Source: Limnomonas spitsbergensis (Eukaryota; Chlorophyta; Chlorophyceae; Chlamydomonadales). From it: 64,000 nt of DNA. Shown in pieces: positions 1-10,535 of this stretch. Each line of letters starts with the position of its first letter. The stretch's first letter is position 1. Location of the stretch: positions 2,059,001-2,123,000 of the forward strand of contig JAYJMM010000109.1 in assembly GCA_037349105.1 (NCBI GenBank), read 5' to 3'. The notes under the pieces were generated by a model. The model was given only the letters and a program-made list of their open reading frames with translations, had not been told where the DNA came from and made no database searches. The translations under genes were made by a program, and so were the position numbers.

Positions 1-3000
1 CATGCCTTTATGTGCAATTCTGGCGAGCTCAATTACCGCGCTGTGCTGGACACGGCGCTGGACATTGTGAAGGCCATGCTGCACCTGCACCTGGCAGATG
101 TACTGCACGGGGATCTCAAGGTGTGGAAAGGGTGTGGATTGGGTGGAAAGGGTGTGGATTGGGTTTTGAAAGGGGTTTGTAGGCTGGCGAGGGGAAAAGC
201 CGGGGGTGAAAGCTTGGTCGTGTGCCCTTCCCGTCCCTGCTGCCTTTTCGCGGCTGACGACGAGGGCCAGATGCGCACCCGGGCTGTCTGCTGTGTTCGC
301 GTCTCAGGTTTTCTAGGCTTGGGCGGCCGGCCTCACGCCTTGTGAAGTCCAATCAAAAGAAAGCCTTCTGCCTAGCCTTTCCTCTTCCTGCCGTTCTGTG
401 CATCCCACACGTTAGTGTAGCTTACAATGTACCAAGATTACAAGTGTGAGTTTAACTAAGGGTAACAAAGTGTAACCACTCCCATGCCCCCTGGGGACCA
501 GGCGATCTACCCTCATCTGCATGGCACGGTATATTTATCACACCGCACTGCTTACGCCACACGTCAGCTTAATCACAGCCTTTGGCCGAGGGGACCTGTC
601 GAAGCAAGCCCTGCTGCTTGGGCCACCAACTACAGGCTGCTCAAGGTTTGGCCTCCCTGGGCCCTTGGTGGCTACCTGGTGTGCCCCGCAAAGGTGGTCG
701 CGTGCGCACAACAAAGACCATTGGACTGCATGTGCACCATGCCACCCCCCCTCCGATCTCCTTCCCTCGGCTGATGCAGACTTTCTCACACTGCACGCGG
801 TTGATGCAGATTTTCTCATACCCCACCCTGCTTGCTGCTTTCTGCGTGGTCCCCTCCCCACCGTAGACGAGGAATGTGATGCTCCAGAGCAGCGACTCAG
901 ATGCCCGCGGCCTCATTGCGAAGGTGTGGAGAGGGGGAGGGGGGGAGGGGCTGAAAAAGTCCGGGAGGAAGGGAGGGAGGGGGGTGAAGAGCTGAATCAG
1001 GCTGGGAGGGAGGGGGGAGGGAGGGGGAGAGAGGGAGGGAGAAGGTGCATAGGTGGGAGGGGGAGGGAGGGGGAGAGAGGGAGGGAGAAGGTGCATAGGA
1101 GGGAAGAATTAGGGGGCCACGTGAGACCGGGATGGAGAGGGAGTGGTGAGGGATGAGGGGGGCGAATGGGATCAGGAAGGAGGGGTGGGGTGAGGGTGAC
1201 AAATAATGCCGGGATCAAGGGTTGAGGTGCGGAGAGAGTGGGAGGGATGACGCTGCCAAAAAAGAGCGAGAGGGAGGGAGAGCAGGAGGGAATATAGGGA
1301 GTTGAGAATCTCAGGAGGGAGAGGGGAGGAATGAGATGTCAGAAAAAGATGTAGCTTGGGGTAGAGGGTCAGAATAAGATGTAGCTTGGGGTCATTGAAT
1401 CCCCTGGCCTTGCTCTCCCCTGGAGGGTCCCTAGGTTTCGTCATATGGGAGGGCGGTGCTTACGGGACAGCATGATTGGAACATCAACAAAGGAAGCTGG
1501 AGTTTCCGGCAGGACTGAAAGCTCCTAAGAAATCTTGACGTGAACCATGTGTGAACCATGTGTGAACCATGTGTGAAACATGTGGGAACCATGTGGGATG
1601 TTTGTGTGAAAGCATGCTTGAAACCTGGACTGCAACAGCTGGAGGTTCAGGCAGGGACTGCATGTAGCTTAACAACGTAGACGAGAAGCATGTGGGAGCA
1701 TGATGAACGCATGACAGCATGCTTGAAAGCCTGATAACAAGAGCTGGGGTTCCTGGTTTTCGCGACAGGGGATGAACATGGCCAGGTTGGGAGGATGTTT
1801 TGCGTTGCGGCTCAGCCGGCACGCCTTTGCAGGCCGTGGAGGTTCTTTAGGTCGAAGAGTGGCCTTGGCGGTGCGACTGTAAGACTTAAGGTCGTGGCAG
1901 TGTAACCAAAGTGTGGAATAATGTGACCAAAGTGTGTGACAGTGAGATTAAAGTGTGTCTGTAGAGTATGGCGGTTAGGCCCCAGTAGGGTTGCAAAGCT
2001 TAGGGCCGGGCTGTTGCTCTGTTCTTGATCTTACCTCCATTTGCATTGCCGGTTTTAGGTGGCTGACTTTGGCTTGGCTGTGAAAATGGACAACGTAGAG
2101 AAGACGTACATGGACAACATGATCCAGGTGAGGGGCTGCCAAGGGGATGGAGGATTTTCTCTCTGCCCAGGTGTTTTGCCTCAGGTGAGGGGCTGTGAGG
2201 GGGATGGAGGGGGGAACTTAGTTGTGTTGTTTGCCCTAGGTGGGGGGAAGGGGGGAGGAACATGGCTTTTCGTTTTTGCCCCGTTGGACAAACAGAGACA
2301 TGCTGTCCATGTGACCCACCTAACCTAGAAAATGATGTCCGCATGTATGTCACCTCACCCATAAAATGCTGTACATGTATGTCACCTAGCCTAGAAAATG
2401 TATTCCGCGTGTGTCTGCTCTGCGTCCTGTGGTGCAGTCATGCGAGGACATCATGTACCTGTTGAGGGGCTTAGAGCAGGACTGGGTGTGTGGGGCGGGG
2501 CAAGTGCAGGGGTGAAGGACGAGCAATGCGGGGGTGATGGTACAAAGGCTGGTGAAGAGCGGGCCGGAGGGAATGACAGTTGCTCTGTATGTCCACTTGG
2601 GGCATGGCCTGCTGTGGGAGATCAGGGGTTTTGGGGGATTCGGGGGTCGCTGTCCTCAGGCTAGTGCCATAGTCTTCCAGTCAGTGTCCTGTGGCTGTGC
2701 TGCCCAGCGCGGCTACCCCATCCAATCAGCAGGCTGTAGGTTGCAGAGATCGAGTGGCAGGGGGCATCAGTTTCCCAAGGGGCTGTGCACCTAAATGGGA
2801 TCAGAGTGTAGCCTAAACCCTGGGTCCTCAAGGGCCGTGCACTCGAATGGGATCAGCGGTGCAGGTACCGCGAGTCTTCTGAGTTCTGACACAAAGGAAT
2901 TACAAAACTCCCCTCCTTTAATATTGAGGAGCCTCTGATATGGTTTGTGTTATATTTGAAACAAAAGTGGGAATTATGTGTGACCAGGTGTGACCCCCCC

Positions 3001-6000
3001 TGGTTCGACCTTATCCCGCAGGGCACGCTGACGTATATGGCTCCGGAGCTGCTTCTGCTTGGGCACGTGTCCAAGGCGGCCGACGTCTACGCCTTTGGCA
3101 TCACAATGTGGGAGATCTACACCTCGGACAGCGCATTCGCAGGTGCGCGGGGAGCGCATGCGCATGCCCCTGCCTAGGGCGAGAGGTGGTCATGAGCCTC
3201 AATCCTGGACCCAACTGTTAGATAGTCACTGGGCAATGCGTCAGTGAATGACGTTCCCCTCAAGACATGGCTCCGGCGTCTTCCTTCTTTCTTTCATCTT
3301 CTGTCGACACATAAAAGGCAGGATGATGCCCCAGTGACTGCCCCCAGTAATTGCCCCCACAAGTGACTGCCCGTATCAGTACAACATAAGAAGCTGGTTG
3401 GAAGCCAGTTAATGCTCTAGCATCCAAGAAAAAGCCAAGATGATGCCCCAGTCACTGCCCTCAGTGACTGTGCCCACCAGTAGTAAAACAGAAGCTGGTT
3501 GGAAGCTAGTGAATTCTGCCGCCAAGAGAAAGCCAGGATCATGCCCCAGTAAAGACGTCACGAAGATACCCCTGTCCCCCCTAAAACCTTCCATTGCAAA
3601 TATTGAAATAAGCCACTGCACATGCTGCTGCAGGGCATAGGGTTCAGCCTGAAATGTGAAACCTCAGCCTACCCCATTTGTTTGTCATGTGCGCCCCTCG
3701 TCGTGCTGTGCAGTTGCCTCTCCCGTGTTCAACTCCCCCTGAGGAGGGGACACCCCAGAAAGGATGAGAAAGGATGAGTGAAGAGTCTTGGCCGTTGGCC
3801 CTACTATTGGTTGAGTTGTTATTAACACATTCGCTGACGTACCCCGGTAATCAACTGAGAGGACTACGTAAGGAATGGAAGTGACGAAGTCTTGAGACGG
3901 CTGTAGAGGTGTCCATAAGGCACCCTGGTGGATCCTCCTAATCTGCCTGTGTGAGAGGCAAGCAAAGGGAACCCACCACCTGTTCGACCCTTCGAGGGGG
4001 AGCAGGGGTGTACCCCCTTAAGGTTTTGCACCAAGTTATCTGTACCGTACTGCATGTAGTTTGCTCGCTGTGCTGTATGGGGCTGGCTGTATTGCATGGG
4101 GCTGGCTGTCAGCACTGTGTGGGCCTGGCTGGCATACACGCAATCACACAGAATCCCTAACAAGTCCCTCCCTGTCCTCAGGTTAAGGGTTTAGGGTAAA
4201 ACCTTAACCTTAATCCCTCCCTGACCTCAGGTTAAGGGTTTAGGTAAACCCTTAACCTTAATCCCTCCCTGACCTCAGGTTAAGGGTTAAGGGTAAACCC
4301 TTAACCTTAATCCCTCCCTGACGTCAGGTTAAGGGTTTAGGGTAAACCCTAATCTTAATCCCTCCCTGACCTCAGGTACACCCTAGGCGTGTCTCCTATA
4401 GTCATGCGCACACATTCATCCCTCATGCCCCTATCCCCCCTCCCAGGTACGCCCCAGGCGCTGCTTGGCCACCAGGTTGTGCATGAGGGGCGTCGTCCGG
4501 CTTTCCCGCTTGCCGCACCCGAGGATTTCGTGCAGCTGGTCAACGAGTGCTGGGCCGCAGAGGCAGATCACAGGTTGGAACAGGGAGGAGGGAGGGGCAG
4601 GGAAGAGGTTGGAACAGGGGGGGAGGGAGGCAGAGCAAAGGTTGGAACAGGGAGGAGGGAGGGGCAGGGAAGAGGTTGGAACAGGGGGGGAGGGAGGCAG
4701 AGCAAAGGTTGGAATAGGGGGGGAGGGAGGCAGAGCAAAGGTTGGAACAGGGGGGGAGGGAGGCAGAGCAAAGGTTGGAATAGGGGGGGAGGGAGGCAGA
4801 GCAAAGGTTGGAACAGGGGGGGAGGGAGGCAGAGCAAAGGTTGGAATAGGGGGGGAGGGAGGCAGAGCAAAGGTTGGAATAGGGGGGGAGGGAGGCAGAG
4901 CAAAGGTTGGAATAGGGGGGGAGGGAGGCAGAGCAAAGGTTGGAATAGGGGGGGAGGGAGGCAGAGCAAAGGTTGGAATAGGGGGGGAGGGAGGCAGAGC
5001 AAAGGTTGGAATAGGGGGGGAGGGAGGCAGAGCAAAGGTTGGAATAGGGGGGGAGGGAGGCAGAGCAAAGGTTGGAACAGGGGGGGAGGGAGGGGCAGAG
5101 GAAATTTGGGAACGGGGAGGAGGGGGGGCTGAGCGACGATATCAACAGAGGCCAGACGCGAGAGGCAGAGTTCAGCTGTAAATTGAGTGAGTGAGTCAGG
5201 CAGAGGCAGATCACAGAGCCGCCATGCCCTGCCCCACACCTACCCATCCCCATGCACCTCACCCCCATGGTCCGCCCCTGGTGCAACTCCTGCATCCATG
5301 CGCAGGCCATCGTTCGATTCGATCGGGAGCCGCCTGACGCCTGATTCAATCCTGAGCCGCCTGATTCGATCGCGAGGCGCCTGACCCCTGTATCCATGCG
5401 CAGGCCGTCGTTCGATTCAATCGCGAGCCGCCTGACGGAGATGCGTCTAGCACAGGAGGGCGCCACTGAGCCTCTGGCGGATCACCTGACGGACTATGGC
5501 ATGTACGCCGAGGCCGTGCAACAGGAGACAGAGAAGAAGAGATCGAGGCGCAGGGTGAGAGACGCCACAGCTGGTGAAAGGCACATGCCGTAGTGGGTCT
5601 GGGGTGTTGCTCCCGCTTGTTAGTCTTCGGTGTGCTGGGGGTGCTGCCTCGCAGAGGAAGCCGGGAAGGGGAGGAGGGGGAAGGGTGGAGTGGGAGGTCG
5701 GGGAGGGTTGAGGGGGAGGCCGGGAAGGGGAGGAGGGGGAAGGGTGGAGGGGGAAGCGGAGGCAAGGAGAAGGATTGAACGGTGGGGAATCGCATGTTAG
5801 GTTGAGGGTTGAAAGCAGGGTGGGTGGGTATGTTATTAGCTGACAGTTGAGAGGGGTGTGGCAGTGTAGAAGATTTTGGTGATGCAATTCATGGCTGGAG
5901 GTAAGGCCGCACCCCTTCCCTAGTGGCGGTGTGTGCGTGCTGTGTTGTTTCAGGGTGGAAAGTGTCAAAGTGCAGGCCTTGGCTATTGGGGCAGGCCTGT

Positions 6001-6800
6001 GTACCGCTGACAGTTTATTCCGAAATACGTTTAGACGGAGTCCCCAGGCCTCGTTCGAACTCATTCGAACTCATTCAAACGCTCCCGTGATCTCACAAAG
6101 CATTCGAATGAGCCCGTGTGATCACTCTGATCGGAGATGGCACGCTGGCCCCCCGCAGGGCAAGGCATCGGCGTCAGCGCTGCGGTCCCAAATGGGCTCG
6201 ACCACCGCGGTGAGTGTGTGTTGCTGCTTGGTCCACTAGCCGTAGCTCGGCCAGAGTTTGGTCCCTTTTGGCCCAGTGGCTACCACTCAGCAGCCTGACA
6301 GAAGTGGTATTGTGCGCACTGGGGAAATCTTGTGTGTTTGTCATAAGACGCATGGCGAGCAGGGCATCATTGCTAAGCAGGAGAGTCCCACGAGGGGGCA
6401 CGCCTACGGGTACCTATTTTTACTTTTTTCTCTCCCTCTCTGTCGTCTGTTCTGTTATATTATTTTCTGTTATTATCAGTTAGATTCTGTTATATTTACT
6501 TACGTTATATTTGGTTATATTCAGTTGAATTATGTTCTGTCCTGGCATTGTGATGTTCTGTACCGCTGATGTGTAGAAAGGTAATCCGCTGGGCCCTGCT
6601 TAATGCTATGCCGTGTGGGGCTGATCAGTCGTGACGATAAGCAAGCTCAATTCCGGGTACCATGCACAGCCAGGACCATGGTGCAGCCACGCGTACCGCT
6701 CATGTACTGCCCGCTGATTTTATCTCTCTTGCCTGCGCAGCTGGCCACGGTAGTCGAGGATGTGGAGACGAGTGGGGACCTGCCGAATCTCTCAGGATAG
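1..6800 (+). CDS. TKL-type protein kinase, 3' part (partial at 5' end)
   Basis: Serine/threonine or tyrosine kinase of the tyrosine-kinase-like group, probably cytosolic signalling; substrate unknown. Exons read from splice sites with agreeing phases: <1-120, 867-923, 2059-2127, 3022-3142, 4447-4573, 5404-5554, 6159-6209, 6741-6800 (stop TAG 6798-6800), 251 residues recovered. Motifs in order: catalytic loop HGDLK (exon 1 end), a short TRNVML segment (exon 2) supplying the conserved Asn, VADFGLAVKM with the DFG magnesium loop (exon 3), GTLTYMAPELL and DVYAFGITMWE (exon 4), CWAAEADHRPSFDSI closing the kinase fold (exons 5-6), then a short tail ending NLSG. The N-lobe (glycine loop, VAIK lysine) lies before the window. 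HGDLK in place of HRDLK is, from memory, common in chlorophyte TKL kinases. The 17-residue exon 6159-6209 and last exon are supported only by splice sites and phase. Introns carry arrays related to the flanking exon ends. Confidence 0.88.
121..170 (+). repeat. short tandem repeat starting at the kinase exon 1 donor
   Basis: Immediately after CTCAAG the donor word gtgtgga is repeated three times at roughly 20-bp spacing. The second kinase exon (ends 923) also ends AAG and continues gtgtggaga, so the two donors look alike. Confidence 0.6.
585..705 (+). repeat. dispersed repeat family B copy
   Basis: Contains the shared blocks CCCTGCTGCTTGGGCCACCA, then TCAAGGTTTGGCC and AAAGGTGGTC. Diverged relatives are seen near 13056-13160, 39480-39565, 45240-45365, 46449-46600, 52565-52665 and 62055-62115, in both orientations. 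It sits inside kinase intron 1. No coding content is recognised. Confidence 0.6.
924..1340 (+). repeat. purine-rich GGGAGGGA tract in kinase intron 2
   Basis: Nearly pure G/A on the + strand, with a repeated block of about 40 bp (gggagagagggagggagaag then gtgcatagg) near 1027-1100. Many runs of three or more G could form quadruplexes. Reading frames on the minus strand here are Pro/Ser-rich shadows. Confidence 0.8.
1540..1610 (+). repeat. 12-bp tandem repeat in kinase intron 2
   Basis: The word tgaaccatgtg is repeated about four to five times with small changes. The rest of the intron to 2058 has no recognised content. Confidence 0.75.
2128..2440 (+). repeat. donor-copy duplications in kinase intron 3
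   Basis: The true junction CAG|gtgaggggctg at 2125-2138 is copied at 2182-2195 (57 bp downstream) as TCAGgtgaggggctg, followed in both cases by a gatggagg block. Further on, the phrase tagaaaatg / catgtatgtcacct is repeated near 2325-2400. No exon was found in 2128-3021. Confidence 0.6.
3300..3560 (+). repeat. about 120-bp imperfect tandem repeat in kinase intron 4
   Basis: Two to three copies sharing agatgatgccccagt, agtgactgc and agaagctggttggaagc. The rest of the intron (3143-4165) has no exon that I can support. Confidence 0.6.
4166..4400 (+). repeat. about 50-bp tandem array before kinase exon 5, with an acceptor copy
   Basis: Four to five units containing ccctgacctcaggttaagg followed by gtttagggtaaaccctta. 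The last unit ends CTCAGgtacaccctaggcg (4372-4390), which resembles the true acceptor and exon start CCCAGGTACGCCCCAGGCG at 4442-4460. The TTTAGGG-like words are palindromic within the unit, so a telomeric origin is possible but unproven. Confidence 0.65.
4574..5105 (+). repeat. 33-bp minisatellite built on the kinase exon 5 donor
   Basis: About 16 units of 33 bp, each reading gaggcagagcaaag then gttggaatagggg. The real exon 5 end and donor at 4556-4585 is gaggcagatcacag|gttggaacaggg, so each unit looks like a copy of the junction. Because 33 is divisible by 3 the array is open in more than one frame, and reading on from exon 5 would give a Gly/Arg-rich 11-residue repeat; the antisense also stays open. 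A copy of the exon end (aggcagatcacag) recurs beyond the array near 5203-5215. Confidence 0.9.
5288..5403 (+). repeat. upstream copies of the kinase exon 6 acceptor and exon start
   Basis: The true exon 6 start (catgcgcag| then the RPSFDSI codons at 5404) is copied 98 bp upstream, with the copied exon start at 5306. The copy keeps frame for RPSFDSIGSRLT, with one Ala to Gly change, then partial fragments of the same block repeat (5340-5390). The downstream copy was chosen because only it continues open to a donor (5555) with matching phase. Confidence 0.8.
5648..5775 (+). repeat. G-rich 60-bp duplication
   Basis: The block cgggaaggggaggaggggga followed by agggtggag occurs twice in kinase intron 6. 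Nothing else is recognised between 5555 and 6158. Confidence 0.65.
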
Positions 6801-6900
6801 CCTGTTGGACAGGCGACACTGAACCTCACCCGGCCCGCTGCTCCTCTGGCATCAGGCTACCACGCTTGGCCCAGGCTGTGCATGGTAGCTGGAATTGAGC
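6640..6900. repeat. dispersed repeat family D (two inverted pieces)
   Basis: The phrase accatgcacagcc...ccatggtgcagcca at 6658-6690 recurs at 57931-57995 and 62385-62490. At 6865-6898 the reverse complement (aggctgtgcatggtagctgg) is present. The first piece is in the last kinase intron and the second just after the stop codon. Confidence 0.55.
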
Positions 6901-7496
6901 CTATCCATTCCCTCCCAGTCCGACGCAGCCGAGCGTTCAGCAGGGCCCAGCGAGTATGCACCGTTCTCAACTTGGAGCCTGTGCTGAAATTGCAGAACGG
7001 GCTCTATACTAGTATACCAGATCGCCTATATGTGTGAAGGCAGAAAAGGCTGAAGGCTGGGTCGTCTGCCAGGAGCGTCGGAGCTGGCAGGCCGTACGCT
7101 GCAGCACCAAACAGCGCAGACAGGGCGCAAGCCCCTCGGGCCACTCGCTTTTGCAGGCAGCCCGACGGGCTTCACCCTGTTACTTGTTATACATCCCTAG
7201 GCTAGCGGCTGCACTCCTCTGGCTGAGCAGCTGTGCTGAGCTGTTGCAGCAGCGTGCAGGTAAGATCCATTTAAGACCAGCGGGGCGGCTGGGTGTTCCG
7301 GTTGCTGCTGAGTGTCCAGCAGCAAATGCTTGTGTGGAAGGCAACGCACGTCAGAGGATGCTGCAGCTTAGCAGAGGATGGGTGTGGTATCCGCATCCTG
7401 ATTCCGGGTTGATGGGGTAGATACTTGTGTAGGGCATCAAAGTGAGAACATGCAGGGCAGGGGCCTCATCCCTAGCAGCCGGTGTAGGACTCAATG
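6801..7496. other. intergenic region after the kinase gene
   Basis: Apart from the family D fragment near 6865-6898, nothing recognisable. An open frame at 7034-7420 has no family features and no gene neighbours that support it. Confidence 0.5.
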
Positions 7497-7968
7497 ATGC
7501 GCCAGTGCTGCTGCTCCTGGGCATGGGCGTGCGCCCGTGCTGCTGCCCCTGGGCATGGGCATGGGCGTGCGCCAGTGCTGCTGCTCCTGAGCATGGGCAT
7601 GGGCGTGCGCCAGTGCTGCTGCTCCTAGGCATGGGCATGGGCGTGCGCCAGTGCTGCTGCTCCTGAGCATGGGCATGGGCGTGCGCCAGTGCTGCTGCTC
7701 CTAGGCATGGGCATGGGCGTGCGCCAGTGCTGCTGCTCTTAGGCATGGGCATGGGCGTGCGCCAGTGCTGCTGCTCCTGAGCATGGGCATGGGCGTGTGC
7801 CAGTGCTGCTGCTCCCAGGCATGGGCATGGGCGTGCGCCAGTGCTGCTGCTCCTGAGCATGGGCATGGGTGTGCGCCAGTGCTGCTACTCCTGGGCATGG
7901 GCATGGGCGTGCGCCAGTGCTGCTACTCCTGGGCATGGGTATGGGCGTGCGCCAGTGCTGCTGCTCCC
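7497..7968 (+). repeat. 38-bp minisatellite
   Basis: About 12 units of gcatgggcatgggcgtgcgc plus cagtgctgctgctcctga, with point changes. The length is not a multiple of 3, so the long alternating His-Ala and Cys-rich frames on both strands are artefacts of the repeat. Confidence 0.92.
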
Positions 7969-8663
7969 GCCGGCGGTGGAGGAACAATTCGACGAGGCCA
8001 TACATTATGGGCTTTGTGAAGAGGTTGGACATTTACATATGCTCGGCATATATACCGTATATGCATGAAATCCCCGCAGCGAGTGCTACTTGCATAAATT
8101 TCAGAAGAGCCCTCTTTGTGTTTGTGCGTATCCTGGGAATATCATATACCGATATCGGTACTTTTTGTTGCCGACGTGGTCGAGCTTCATTTCAGCATGG
8201 CCCAGAGGTGTAACGTCATTGATTAATATACCGGTACCGATAGTTATATCGTTCAGCCCCTCTGTTTGTATGGGCTTAACTTATTGGCCTGTGTATTCTG
8301 TATTGTTGGAGATGCACATTGCAAAGGGCGCATGGGCATGGCGGTACTTAATGTGTCGGCTCGATATGTTGTGGGTGGATTTTTTTGTCAGTTTCACCAC
8401 TCTGGAACATGGATAGCATCAAACACTGTGGCTGAATCTCATGCTCAGTAGACTACTTGCATATATATTTCACGCTCGGGTTCGTTCATGTGCGTTTCTA
8501 CGATCTCAACGGTTTCTAGTATACCATACCTTGTATCTGTTCTCTATCCTTGTTCTCCAGCCCTTGAACATTGTTGGTCTCATTGACATGTTTGACCTGG
8601 TTCTCTTTGTAAAGGCTATTAAGCCACGGGTGGTGTGCTGGGCAATGACGTTACCTCTCTGGG
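7969..8663. other. intergenic DNA
   Basis: Low-complexity and A/T-richer sequence. A half copy of the foldback element (gcccagaggtgtaacgtcat) lies at 8200-8225. No gene supported. Confidence 0.5.
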
Positions 8664-8836
8664 CCCATTTACCCCTTTTTCTGCCCCTTTAACTCGAGCG
8701 CCCACGCAGCTGAGCCTCTGAGCAGGGCCCAGAGGTGTAACGTCGTTGACCTCTGGGCCCTGCTCAGGGAAAAAAGGCTCGGCCGTGTAGGCGCCTAATT
8801 AAAAGGGGCAGAAAAAAGGAAAAGGGGTAAAGAAAA
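8664..8836. repeat. foldback (long palindrome) element, fullest copy
   Basis: Two arms of roughly 80 bp face each other. The left arm runs from tttacccctttttctgcccc through gcgcccacgcagctgagcc to gagcagggcccagaggtgta. The right arm reads back tgacctctgggccctgctc, aaaaggctcggccgtgtagg, then aaaaggggcagaaaaaagg. The centre is acgtcgt/tgac. Many partial relatives lie in the window. No open frame, so it would be non-autonomous if mobile; no target-site duplication was established. Confidence 0.8.
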
Positions 8837-9378
8837 GGGTAACCACTGGTGGTCTGCTGGTCGATGATATTGTGGATGCATGTCACAGGTGTGTCATGCA
8901 TGACCATGCATGATAAGGGGAGATGCCTTTTGCATTTTAACCATTCAGAGAGAGCAGTTGATCAGCGTCAAGGCAGGGTACCTGGGGGACCTACCATGCT
9001 TATCCCCCCTCTGCTTACTGGTGACCTAGTTTCCTTCTCGGGTCTCTCACTACCGGTATTCTTCATAGAAAAAGTCAAGTGCAGCTTCGGAAATGCGGTG
9101 TTACCTTTAGAGCTTCAGTTGCCCAGCATGTTGTGTTAGTGTGTTTAAACCACTAACCGCTGAGAAGGTTGACTGGCCCAGTGGGGTGTGCGGGCCCTAG
9201 TCTAGCCTAGTAGGGGCATCGGGTGCGGGTCGCAAAAATATGTGCCCTAAGTACGGGTAGGGTCATCGACTGGTGCCTTAGATATTTTAACCCTCGTCTC
9301 GACGTGGACGCAACAGTTTATACACTGGAACGCTGCACTCTGATTTTTTATTCCTGCTGAAGATTCTGCGCTGCTCCA

Positions 9379-9720
9379 ATGTCGCCAATCCCTAAGAATG
9401 TGCGAGACACGCTGGGACGCAACGCAGAGATTGACACCGCGACCACCTATGCTCGATCTCTCAAGACGGGCAACACAACGGCGGACTGGTTCAGCAAAGA
9501 TGCGCAGAAACTGCAATCTAGAGCGGGAGCACCCGGCCACGCGAGAGTGTATCGAACCGACACCGCAACAGAGCTCAAGGACGCGGGCATACGGTCTGGG
9601 ATACTTGCGGTTAAGATGTCTCGTCAAGCCCGGCTCAATGAGCTGTATGAGCGGGAGGCGTTGCAATATGAGGCCGAGCTAGGAAGCATGGGCTTGAGCC
9701 TTGTGAAGCCTCGAGACTGA
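9379..9720 (+). CDS. CFAP141: CFAP141-like cilia/flagella-associated protein, intronless
   Basis: Small 113-residue protein, start ATG 9379, stop TGA 9718-9720, complete in one exon. The last third, SRQARLNELYEREALQYEAE then LGSMGL, matches from memory the conserved C-terminus of CFAP141 (human C1orf189), where [20 protein letters not shown] ends in a similar helix; the whole-protein length (about 100 residues) also fits. CFAP141 is known as a microtubule inner protein inside axonemal doublets, so the expected site is the flagellum. The N-terminal half (Ser/Thr and Asp/Lys-rich, containing ADWFSKDAQKL) is poorly conserved. Its codons are clean and the frame is open throughout, unlike nearby repeat DNA. 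The lack of introns stands out beside its neighbours and could mean an old retrocopy or just a short gene. Confidence 0.75.
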   Translation: MSPIPKNVRDTLGRNAEIDTATTYARSLKTGNTTADWFSKDAQKLQSRAGAPGHARVYRTDTATELKDAGIRSGILAVKMSRQARLNELYEREALQYEAELGSMGLSLVKPRD

Positions 9721-10449
9721 AGAGACTGCCTCTTGGACAGACCTTCTCCTGGCTTGCATGGAGGGAAGATATCATCCATGCAGCAGGCTGTGGTCTTTAC
9801 CGGTAAACTAGAGTCCTTCAGGAGTGTTCATGGGCTGTGTGCAAACGGAGCATCAGCATGGGCATCAGCATGGGCCGCAGGACGCACGTCCAGGTGGTGG
9901 CCGGGCATCGAAGATGAATGTCGGGTGCTGCTTTAGAATTTCTATCCATGCCATGGGCGTATATGCCAGTAAAGTTGGCAAGACTGCCACAGACGTTTTC
10001 TGCAAGATGGTCCCTGCTGTGAATATAGGTGCCCTCCACAGCTCTAGGGCATGAGGTAGTCTGGCTCGTTGAATGTTTTAAGAGTTGAACCCTGAGTTCA
10101 TCAGAATCTCTGATGAACAATGGCTTGGCTCGTGATTGTAAGCCTGTTAATGTTATCAGAGTTTTTGAAAGATGTTATATTTGCTATGCCAGATATGCCA
10201 GTATCTGCAGCACTACAATTGATAAGTACCGGCAGGCCCATGACACGTCATTTTTGTTTTTTCAAAAACCAGTGGCAAAATCTTGTAGGAGATGTAAATG
10301 CCCGTTCACATGTCCTGTACTTCTCATTCACACACAACTAATCAGCGGTGGCAAACACCAAGGATTCAAAGCCAGTCCCAGTGGGCCTTCTCTCTTGAGT
10401 TACCTAGAAGACGTTTTGTTTGTTTGAAGACATGGCTGAGCTTTATCTC

Positions 10450-10535
10450 TGAGCAGGGCCCGGAGGTGTCAATGACGTTACACCTCTGGGCCCTGCTCAA
10501 AAAAGGCTCGACCGCGTGGGCGCTTAACTCAAGAG
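10450..10535. repeat. foldback element copy
   Basis: Palindromic core gagcagggcccggaggtgtc / gttacacctctgggccctgc followed by caaaaaaggctcgaccgcgt and gggcgcttaactc. Same family as 8664-8836; the left outer arm is short. Confidence 0.75.

Noticed and set aside
521..1218. Open frames over the purine-rich tract
   Set aside because: Low-complexity Gly/Arg/Glu or Pro/Ser frames inside a kinase intron; only 867-923 is a real exon.
4389..5466. Long open frames on both strands (247, 238, 308 and 223 codons) as repeat proteins
   Set aside because: They only reflect the 33-bp array, whose length keeps several frames open. The kinase exon and donor explain the coding part.
7351..8032. His-Ala and Ser-rich minus-strand open frames and Cys-rich plus-strand frames
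   Set aside because: All are products of the 38-bp minisatellite, appear in several frames, and have no start context or domain.
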